A DNA stretch of 64,000 nucleotides from Mytilinidion resinicola (lineage: Eukaryota; Ascomycota; Dothideomycetes; Mytilinidiales; Mytilinidiaceae): contig NW_022985438.1 of the NCBI RefSeq assembly GCF_010093595.1, forward strand, positions 124,001 to 188,000, given 5' to 3'. Shown piece after piece: positions 53,357 to 62,626 of this stretch. Below the pieces are notes generated by a model. The model did not search any database, was not told where the DNA came from, and saw only the letters and a program-made list of their open reading frames with translations. Made by a program: the position numbers and the translations under genes. Positions within the stretch are counted from its first letter, which is position 1. Each line of letters starts with the position of its first letter.

Positions 53357-54503
53357 ACGATAAGGTGGTATCCATCCAGCTCCAATCAGTAGTAAAGAGA
53401 ATATCTTCCGACGCCTCTGAAGCTACGCTGAGAGTTCTTACAGCTCGCAGCCCCTTTTGGATAAGCTCCATCTGGGATGCCTCCCAATGCACTTTCGGCG
53501 TGTTCAGAAGTGTTTCTTGCAAGAGCTGCCAATCGTTGTAATTCTTGCTTAGAAACTGAGAATTATCATGAATACCGATGTATGATAAAGTTTGTCGGTG
53601 TTGGTTGAGGAGTGTAACGACATGGCGGGCGTGTATGATTCCTCCTCTTCCTATAATATTTAGGCCTGAGAAACGGGGACGAGTGGTCCGCGGTACAAAA
53701 GTTAATGGTGGTAGCTTTAAATCCTCTCGGTTGTGGAATACAAGCGATAGCTCCGCACCTGAACGCCTTTCCAGCGCACTGAAACTGAAAGTCGCGAAAA
53801 CGTTCTCTCATTGGACATGTATACGTGACACCCTGGAAATGGTTTTCCTAGACACAGATTCCATATCGCAGTACTGCCACCGATACCAATGCTTACATAT
53901 TGCAAGCGCATGTCAAGGATCATGTTGCAAAGAGTCCCAAAGCCGCCATCTTGCTGGGACGATGAATATCTTAGGTTGAAGCGCTCGTAACGTTTCCGTT
54001 GCGAAGGGTAGTTGATTCCAGTAAGTAAACGCAACCGCTTCATTCCACAGACCCCTGGCGTAGATACGCCCCATAATCTTTCGCTAAAAGCCGGGCTCGG
54101 GTGGGAGATGTTTTGCACATCAAGACGCTGCAGGTTCGGAAAGCGAGGAATGGTGGATTGAAGATACCGTCTACAATAATTCTGGCTCATTTTCTCCTGT
54201 TGCCGGTAGAGCTCTCCAAAGCCAGCTTTCTTATAAGCCCAATCAATGACTTCAGAGCCAATAACAAGAACGTTTGACATGCTTAGAATAATCCGAGAGC
54301 GAAATAGCCGTCAGGACATCCAGACTAACCGGGTGCAGCATGATCTTGATCGTATGGAACCATTTTCGTTCGAATGTATACTGAGTCTTTTCATACAGGT
54401 CTCTGTTGGTCAGGCGGAGGGCGCAAATAGCTGCGGCATCGGTAATGTTTTCGCATATAGCGCTGAAAATCTCAGGAGGGATATCATGGACAGTAACGGG
54501 CAT
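53357..54503 (-). pseudogene. Decayed F-box protein gene, copy A
   Basis: F-box proteins link substrates to SCF ubiquitin ligases. The N-terminus (ATG at 54503) is an F-box: VHDIPPEIFSAICENITDAA, then CALRLTNRDLYEKTQYTF and FERKWFHTIKIMLHPVSL. After KHVKR the frame shifts: one extra T after CGT near 54274 moves it by one base, and the sequence continues in another frame as LVIGSEVIDWAYKKAGFG and onwards to a stop at 53717. The family C-terminal part (VTLLNQHRQTLSYIGIHD) is found in yet another frame from about 53720 to 53357, so there is a second frameshift. Copy B lies immediately 3' on the same strand. I read A as a broken gene. Confidence 0.78.
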
Positions 54504-55330
54504 GGTGTTCGTAACGGCCGCCGGATGATCGGGAGAAGTAGAGTGATGTAAGGAATAGAGATGAAGGGTTGTAAGAGCTAGGTGTGCTATTGCTGCTCTG
54601 TGGGAAATTTATTTCGCTTCCTCTCATTTGGAACCATGGTTCTACTTATTACATGAACCTTGGCCCTAACCCGGACCTCACATCGAGACGAGAATCAGTG
54701 ATGGTACCATCTGAGGTCACTCAGCGAGGTATCAGCGTGGTCAAAATAATACCCCTGCAACTGATTTCGATTTCCAAAAATCTCTCGGGGCGTTTCAGGC
54801 AGTGTCAAACCACTGTACACGGACTGGATTGCTAGATGAATTCTTGGCGATTGGAGGTCAGGAATCAGGACTTGACATCAGTAAGGGACGACATACCTTC
54901 AACTACTTGGTTCCAGGTCTGAGTACCGTGGTTCGCTACTGTGAAAAAGTTCCTCGACTCATCTTCGAAGAATCAAACGAGACGGAAGATCATCATTTTG
55001 AATAGCCGGCAAACTCACTGAGTCACCTCAGACGGCGGTGCCTAGGTGTACTATCTCTCGTCTCGAATGTCACGATATCTACAAGCTAGATTAGCGTTTT
55101 TCTCCACAGCCGTCTCATTGATCAACGCCTTACTCTGCAGTGGCACTCCCGCCCCTCAGGAATTATGATACATTTGATATGCGGCTATGTGTCTACGTCC
55201 TCCATCTTATATACACCTATCTTACAAAAAAAACACATCCGTCCCTGGCCAGAATTCATGGAACCCGCTTAAATGAACATGAAACCAACCAACAAACCCA
55301 ACGCCACTCATATGCACATCCCCTACACTC
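54504..55330. other. Intergenic stretch
   Basis: Promoter of F-box copy A and 3' flank of the molybdenum-cofactor gene. No gene seen. Confidence 0.45.
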
Positions 55331-58300
55331 TCATGTCCCAAACCGACTAATCCACCCGTCCTCCCTCCACGTCCCGGACCTGCCCCCTTCCTTCAACACC
55401 ACCGTAACACCCTCAACCACCATAGCCTTATCAACCGCCTTGCACATATCCACAACCGTCAGCGCCGCGGCCATCACCGCCGTTAACGCCTCCATCTCCA
55501 CTCCCGTAGCGCCGGTACACTCAACTTTTGCTTCGATCTCGACAGCACCGTGCTCGGCCCCTTCGGCCCCGCTGTCCACAAGAGCGAGCTGGACCCCGAC
55601 GTGGCTGAGTAGAATTGGGTGACAGAGTGGTATGATCTCCGGGCACTTTTTGCTTGCCATGATACCCGCGACACGCGCCACGCCCAGCACATCACCCTTC
55701 TTCAGGGCATTGGACTTGATGAGCGGGAGTGGCGCAGAATTCGAGAAGCGGACGCGACCGACGGCGACAGCGGTGCGGGAAGTGACAGGCTTTGTCGTGA
55801 TGGAGACCATGTGGGCAGAGCCGGAAGCGGTAAGGTGGGGTAGGTGCGAGGGCGTGATTGATTTCTGCTTAGAAAAGGCTGGTTCCTGTATTGTATCCCG
55901 AGGCTGATCTGTTTCAGGGTTGGGGCATAGGGTGGAGAATTCCCTCGTCCAAGGAGCGATGGTGAGAGGCCGCATTGGTGGGTTTCTCAGAGTCAGACGA
56001 GGAGACTGCGGCGTTGAAGTGAGCGTAGCTCGCTTTATGGTCTGTAACTCAGAGCCACTCAGAGGCGCGATTGGGAGTGCTCTACTTGGGGCATTAGTTG
56101 ATTTCCCCCGGCGAGACCGCGACTTCTTTGCTTCTGCAGCAACGGCTACGTTGGGATCACTTTCGACTGTCGTGCTTTGTAACCTCTGCGGCTTGGAATT
56201 CAGTTGTTCTTGCTCTGGTGCAAGCTTCCTCGTCCCCAGCTCCTGAATCTGCGCCGTTACGCTTGCTTTCCAATCCGGCTCGGTCGTCTCCGGTGTCTCT
56301 TCATTTTCCGCCTGGATTGTTTTCCATCGACCTTGATCGGTACGTTCCATTGTTGCGGTTTGCGTTAGGTCTTTATGTAGAGCTGTCATTACCTCTTCCG
56401 TTTTCTGCATCAGTCTTAGCTCAACATTAGCACTGCTATCCGCATCGGGTGACAACCAACGAAGCGGGATTCTTTTGACTCCATGATAAGGCTTTTTTTC
56501 TTCCTTTGACTCCAACAAAGCCTGCCGCTTCAGTCTCTGCGTCAGTTCTCCCTCGCTTGCCTCCGTATGCGGATTCACATCCACTTCCTGTACCGTAACA
56601 GCAACAGGCCGACTCCTCGGAAGCTGTAATCTAAAGAACGCGAACTTTGATTCCTGCCCCTCAGTACTGGTTTCCTCCGCTTCCAATTTCGTCAGCTTCT
56701 TCCCGACCCACTTCTTGTTCTTCAGGAATTCTGCACGTCTCTTCTGTTTGATAGCCCGCTCCGCATCGGCGGCAGCCTTTGCAGGTGTGGTGTGAGGCAA
56801 TAATACTCCCCCAGACTCTCTCCACACGATCTCTCCCAGCACAGTGCCAAGAGGAAATTGATACGGTAGCTTTGAGTCATTATGCATGTACAAGGAACGG
56901 GCGCCGGATATCATCGTCATTCTAGAAGCATTTGCAGCCCCGTTGGGTACCAATAAGGGATTCGGCGTGAATTTGGGCTTGCAGATATCTTCTATACCAG
57001 GTCCCGCAGCCTGCACGAGCTTTTGTAAACCCGGCCGGCCTTTAAACTTCATGGGAATCTTGGCCACGGATTTGGGTGCTACTGTGCAAGCTCTCCCAAC
57101 GTGAACGACCCGGCGGGTTACGACCCAGATGTCGGATGTTGCTTTTAAGTCTTCATGGTCCACGTCGTCTTTAGCCTTCTTTCCTCCCTGTAGCACCGTT
57201 TTCGTACTGGGACTCTGCGTCGAATCGGGGTTCACGCTCTCTTCTTTAGCCGCTCTCACAGCAGCCCTCATCGTTCCTATGACGTCCTGGTCGTCACTCG
57301 GTGGTTCTGCCTGGCCACTGCTGATTCCACGATTCTCGGTCCAGTCTTCCGGTTTACATGGCGCCGTAAGGGGTTCCTCCAACGACGACCTCTCCACCTC
57401 ATGTTCCGTCTTTGTTGTCTCTGCGAGTTTTGTCCTTTCTATGAGAGGGTTTACCGCTTCCGGCCTTTCAATAAGCGGCTGAACCACTTGCATCCCTCTT
57501 ACTGTCAACCTTATTATTTTCGGCTTTAGGACTGGTAGGCTCTTTGTAACAGGTCTCACTTCCAGCCTCTTTATTCCAGGGTCTCCCACTGGAATCCTCC
57601 TCGTCCCAGGGAACTTTTCTGGCTTCACGACTACCGACGCCGAACTCTCATTCCCCTCCGCATTCTCCAGCTCTGGATTCGTCCTGGCACGGGTTTCTAG
57701 TGTGATCAGCTCAGCCGTGGGCAGAACTAGGGGCGGCTCCGATGCAGCGGATGGAGGATGGGAAGTGTCGGCCTCGTAGTCATTGAGATTTCCTTTGCTA
57801 TTATCTCCTTCCCTCCGCGACGCCGGCGGTATGCTTTCCGCCTTCTCTAAAGTTAACTCATTGGCCACCCACGCATCGTAACGTTTGATCAGCTCATCCT
57901 TGGGGATGACTAGAGGCGGCCCTGAGGCGGTAAATCGCAACTTAATACTCGCGCTGTCCTCTATCACCCCCGCCTCTTGCTTAGCCTTAGCCTTGATGAT
58001 AACACGAACAGCTTCTGCCAGAGCTTTCGGTTCTGCAAGTCGCTGCGTCTGCCGCGGCAAGTTCTGAGCCTGCGACTCGATCATCGTCTGTGACAGTGCC
58101 TGTGCTAATGATTCTTCCACTTGGGTTAGCTTTAGCGCCAATGAAAAAACCGCTCCCTTTAGTGCCTTGCGAGCTTGAGTCGCATAGATTCTCTCCTTCT
58201 TACAAGGATGAATCTCATTGAATTTGTCCTCAAGCTCCCACAACTTGTGCTCAAGTACATTAGCGCTAGCTTTGAGGTCGATATTGTAACGTTTCATTAA

Positions 58301-60644
58301 GTCGTCTTTAGAAAGAGGGTCTTCTGAATCTCCTTCTGCCTGCACAGCCTCACCATGACGTGTTCGCATCGGAATTTCTTGTTGTCTAGCTTCTCGCTCG
58401 CGCAAGCTCCTTATAAAAGACGGACGGACTTCCTTGACGCGAGGGGGAGGCGGACGAATTTGTTTTCCGGGGTGGAAAAGCTGAACTGACAACAGCGGGC
58501 GAGGGCTCAGTCCACTACTCTGGATTCGTGGTCGGTCGAGCGGCCTTACAATCGAGTGGGCTGCGAGCTTTTTTCGGTTTTTTTTCCATTTGTTTGCGAA
58601 CTTGGCCCACTTCTTGGTCCTACCTAGGCCTCTAGATATCGTACTTCTCCCTGAAACGTGGTCGTCGATGGGGTTGGAGGAAAGCCGAGTGCGAAAAGAG
58701 CTTTCCGGCATGTCAGTATCATCAGCGTTTTTCTTCGTCCTCCTCACAATGCCAACGAGTCGAGTCCGAGAGGTAGTTCTGTAAGTTCGAATAGTCATTC
58801 TGAAGGGTGGCTGCATTTGGTATGATGCTGTAAACAGCTGCGATGGGACTGAGCTCCAGGGCCGTAGAAGCGAATGCGGTGGCAAAATACGAGATGAATG
58901 GCTGGCCGGGGTAGTGCTGGAAGGCACTGGTAAGCTGTGGCTGAATTTATCTATACTCACGAATTAGTCAAACACAGACGAGGCATCCCAAAGGACATAA
59001 AGGGCTTGATGGTGGAAAATAGACAAGGAGGGCGTAAGTATATGGCGTATATATCCTGCCGAAGAATCCAGAAATGAGCTCCAAAAAGACAAGATGCCCA
59101 AAACGCCCATACAGCATGCTCAACATAGCCTTTCGTGTGATGCAAGCTTCGCCATAACTTAGTTACATGGACTGTCGTTATAGAAAATACAGACAAGTGA
59201 AATGATGGTAAATGAACCGACCTACCCACCAATTAAGATCATCGGCCTGTTTTTCATATTTTCCAACTCGCCCATGCCCGCATGCTTCTCCTTCTTCCTC
59301 TTCACAGCGGCACCAATGACGTCCAACAATTCTCGCTCTCGTTGGCCCCACCCGAGCGCGGTTCCGTCGCCGAGTAAGCCCTGTCGCCGGTCCATTTCCA
59401 TCTTCTTGATAGCCTCAAATGCTTCTTCGTCGATCGGCTTGCCATTGTTATCTTGTCGTAGTAGATCTCTCAGCGAGACCTCAGCGTTCCCAAATAGACA
59501 GACTTTGAGATTGCCGTCACTTGTAATCCGAAGCCTGTTACAGGTTCCGCAAAAGTTATGCGTCATACTGGTAATGAACCCAATCTTTCCAAGGAAACCC
59601 GGGACCTCCCAGGTCTTGCTCGTGTCATTGTTGTGGCCCTGGACCTGTTTGAGCCCAGGATACTTGGCGCGGATAAGATCTAGCATTTCCTTATAGGAGA
59701 TCATCTTCCCTTTACTCCATTTGTTCCCGTCAAAAGGCATGTATTCTATGAATCGCACCTCGATGTCCTTTTCCCGGCCGAGTTCTACGAATGGCAAGAT
59801 ATCGCGCTCGTTCAATCCACGCATGACTACGCAGTTGATCTTGAGCTTCAAATCGGCGCCGAGACTCTTCATCTCCAGGATTCGATCAACGCTGCGCATG
59901 ACCGCATCGAAGCCTTTCCGCCGCGTCATGATCTGGAACTGAAACGGATCGAGTGTGTCCAAGCTGAGATTCACGCCCGTAAGACCTGCGTCAACCATCG
60001 CATCCAGCTTGCGATGGAGAGAAATGCCGTTCGTAGTTATAGCGAGCTCGCGGAGTCCCCGTGGTCGGAGGGAGCCAATCTTTTGCATGAGCGGGAGGAT
60101 GTCGCGGCGGACCGTGGGCTCGCCGCCAGTAAGACGGATCTTAGTCACACCTTGGTTGACGAAGAGAGAGGATAGGTAGTATATCTCGGGCGTTGTAAGG
60201 AGATGGGACTGCGGGGAGAGAGGGACGCCTTCTGCAAATCGAAGGTCAATTAGCGATGAAAGAATTGATATGGACGGGTATTGGAATTGTACCTTCGGGC
60301 ATGCAATACAGACAGCGCAGATTACACCGCTCTGTGATACTAATGCGAAGGTAGTCATGCTGTCGGTTGAAGGCGTCGGTCAGGAAGTCTGAGAAGGGCT
60401 TCGCGGCTTTGACAGCTTCTCTTCGCGATCCTTGTGATGAAGGCTGCTCCGCGGTGGAAATGCCAGTCGATGCATCTGGAAAGTCCACGGCTGGTTCTGC
60501 CACCGAGATATTGGTCGCAATCTCTCGCGTCGTATACAGCGCCCTGGGAGCGCGCTCGAGATTATATTTGCCACGTCCAAACAGCCATCGCGTTGCGCTG
60601 CGTGAGGCAGCGGGCGCCAGCCGTTGTGGAGGCAATAGTGCCAT
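55331..60644 (-). CDS. cnxABC: MOCS1-type MoaA / MoaA-MoaC molybdenum-cofactor biosynthesis gene with a very long linker
   Basis: Makes cyclic pyranopterin monophosphate from GTP, the first step of molybdenum cofactor synthesis. Exon 1 (60644-60293): an Arg-rich, mitochondrial-type N-terminus, then [20 protein letters not shown], the radical-SAM CxxxCxxC motif. Exon 2 (60231-59226): [39 protein letters not shown], then [14 protein letters not shown] with the second Fe-S cysteines, ending [11 protein letters not shown], the GG terminus needed in human MOCS1A. Without splicing, GGG TAG ends the protein at 453 aa. With the intron 59225-58941 (GTAGGT...TTCAG), exon 3 (58940-55331) joins in frame, giving 1,655 aa. 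MoaC occupies the last 167 residues (55834-55334): [52 protein letters not shown] and [10 protein letters not shown]. Symbol by analogy to the Aspergillus gene. MoaA is sure; the exact exon 3 start is inferred. Confidence 0.88.
55835..58940 (-). other. About 1,035-residue linker between MoaA and MoaC, open reading frame
   Basis: The linker is one uninterrupted frame. It begins with basic, Ser/Thr-rich sequence containing [20 protein letters not shown] (possibly an internal mitochondrial signal). Three imperfect copies of a motif occur: [30 protein letters not shown] and [13 protein letters not shown], each followed by an acidic or helical part. At about 57140-56810 is a strand-rich part: [20 protein letters not shown], then [20 protein letters not shown] and [18 protein letters not shown]. 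This resembles the beta-barrel segment that lies near the protease in fungal Ty3/gypsy polyproteins. No protease or reverse transcriptase motif was found. Confidence 0.6.
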
Positions 60645-61485
60645 AAGAGCTAAACTGGGCAGTCGTGAGAGGCATTGGAGGGAGAGGACATGCCGAATAC
60701 AACAGAAGAGGAGTCAAGACGGGGTGGTGATTGATTATGAATCTGTGCTGTCTAGGTAGTCGATCTCAGTTCAAAGTTCTTGGCGCGCAAGGGCCCGGCC
60801 GATGATGGAACGGAGGCACGGAGAAGGCACAAAAAGGTGGGGGTGTGCACATGAAAGTGTATCAATCACGGGGTCTTGTAATCCGTGGGTTTGGCTAGTT
60901 GGTTGATCACGTGATAAGTATCATTAAAACTGACGACCGTCGGAGTTCCAAAGCAATTCTTGTCCATCTTGTCCATCTTTTCCATCATCCCCCCTCCCCC
61001 AATGGTAGCTTCACCAATTTGCACGTTAGCAAACAGTCGTACTGAACTTCGACTACATAAAACCTCATCGGTGCCTAGAATGTGTCACCCAGGTATCTGC
61101 TCAAAGTCAACCATGGAAGACACATCGAGCCCATATACTCAGTCTCATTACTTCATTTCTAAAAAAACTATCGTTCCACACCTCTCGCCCATATAGTTCT
61201 AGATCTAATTCTCATTACTTCATTTCTAAAAAAAATTACTGTCTTTCCACACCTCTCGCCCCTATAGCTCTAGATCGAATTCTCATTGCTTCATCTCCAA
61301 AAAAATACTGTCGTTCCACAAAATCCAACTCGCTTCCGGACTCATGCTACCGACATTTAAATATATAAAGAGACGCATTACTAGCCGCCCACAAGCTTTA
61401 TCTCCTCTCTTCACTTCTTGTCTCATATCACACCTCGCCAACTCCCCCAAACGGCCTTCGACCCTCCACCAACTCCCAAGCCAAA
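60645..61485. promoter_or_regulatory. Divergent promoter region of MOCS1 and the secreted-protein gene
   Basis: Contains three tandem units of about 68 bp (61144-61320) and, for the plus-strand gene, a TATATAAAG box at 61362-61370 about 115 bp upstream of the ATG. A CT-rich tract (61390-61470) follows, as in strong fungal promoters. Confidence 0.65.
61144..61320 (+). repeat. Three tandem ~68-bp units in a promoter
   Basis: Units begin CTCATT(A/G)CTTCAT at 61144, 61211 and 61282. Units 1 and 2 share CTTCATTTCTAAAAAAA, TTCCACACCTCTCGCCC and CTAGATC; unit 3 lacks its 3' part. They lie about 40-220 bp upstream of the TATA box of the secreted-protein gene. Confidence 0.88.
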
Positions 61486-62175
61486 ATGTTCAGCCTCGCC
61501 CTCCTCAGCCTCGGCGTCGTAGTCGCTGTCAGCGCCAGCGCTACCTCCAGCCCCGTCATCCCACTCTCTAGTTCTAATGCCGCAGCCTCTGCCGCACCCT
61601 CCGGCGTCGTCGCAGCGCTCATAGCCAACGCTACCACCAGCCCCGTCATCCCACTCTCCAGCCCTGAGCCCGCAGCCTCTGACTTCGCCCTCGACCCTAT
61701 CACCCTCGGTCTCCAAGGCAGATCCATCCAGAAGCCCACCACCCTCGCCACCGTGACCTCTGCCGCCCGCGAGAAACATGACATTGACCCCTTTCTCTCG
61801 AGCTTAAAGCACTTCCTGGCCACGCATACGCCCCGTCTCATCCCACCAGAAGGCAAGAAGGCCGACAGGAAGCGCGGCGAGCACCACATCTTCGACTCCA
61901 ACGACCCCGTCCACAAAGGCCACAAAAACCACAACGACGAAAAAGCCGACCAAGTAGAAGAAGACTTCGAGGACTGGCACGACTTCCAGCACTTCCAGAC
62001 GCTCAAGTTCGAGTACGAGGCGAGCGCCGGCCCGGCCAGCACCGGCACCACCACCACCCGCACCCACCCGACGAGGACGAGGGCCACGACTGTTACGCCG
62101 CCATTCCCAAACACTATCCTTGCCCGCGCCGTCCCCGAGGCTGAGGTCAGCCTCACAAACCCCGTTGGAAGGTAG
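61486..62175 (+). CDS. Predicted secreted protein, 229 aa
   Basis: The N-terminus is a signal peptide: MFSLALLSLGVVVAVSASA, with likely cleavage after SASA. Two imperfect copies of ATSSPVIPLSS follow (near residues 20 and 50), then an Ala/Ser-rich part. The rest is hydrophilic, with a His/Lys/Asp-rich region (KGHKNHNDEKADQVEEDFED, WHDFQHFQTLKFEYE), and then a Thr/Ala/Pro-rich part (STGTTTTRTHPTRTRATT) and a C-terminus ending NPVGR. It has no Cys, so it is not a disulfide-rich effector. One exon. A strong promoter layout precedes it. Function unknown; it may be a cell-wall or surface-associated protein. Confidence 0.72.
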   Translation: MFSLALLSLGVVVAVSASATSSPVIPLSSSNAAASAAPSGVVAALIANATTSPVIPLSSPEPAASDFALDPITLGLQGRSIQKPTTLATVTSAAREKHDIDPFLSSLKHFLATHTPRLIPPEGKKADRKRGEHHIFDSNDPVHKGHKNHNDEKADQVEEDFEDWHDFQHFQTLKFEYEASAGPASTGTTTTRTHPTRTRATTVTPPFPNTILARAVPEAEVSLTNPVGR

Positions 62176-62626
62176 AGAAGAAAAAAAAAAGGCGGGCAGA
62201 ATTCAGTGCTGCTGAAAAATGCGAAAAGGCTCGCTCGGCCCCCCGTTTGAGGTAGGTGGCCTGAGGATCTGATGGAATTAGGGGCGTTTGGTAGTAGAAC
62301 GTTCGAGTTATGATATGAAGTTTTTTCTCTTTCTTTCCGGAAGATACCGTGTGTATGTGTGTATGTGCGTGCTGTGAATTGCATAATGAGCGCGCGCGCG
62401 AGTGGAACTCTCCTAGGCAAGGGCTTTTGGCGGTTTAGGACGTGACGTTGAAAAGCACCCAACCGGAAGAAACAGAGGCGTGTCAGAAATGGATGAAGAC
62501 GAGTTCTCGATTGTCAGTATTTGTACACGATCTAGCTATTCCTGTCGCAGATCAAGTCCGCAGATTCCTTATACCTAATCCTCCCAACCCCAACCTAGCG
62601 CCAGCAATGCTCCCCCTCCCATCCCC
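62176..62626. other. Convergent intergenic stretch
   Basis: 3' flanks of the secreted-protein gene and the tRNase Z gene. It contains GT-rich (GTGTGTATGTGTGTATG) and GCGCGCGCG dinucleotide tracts at 62350-62400. Confidence 0.6.
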
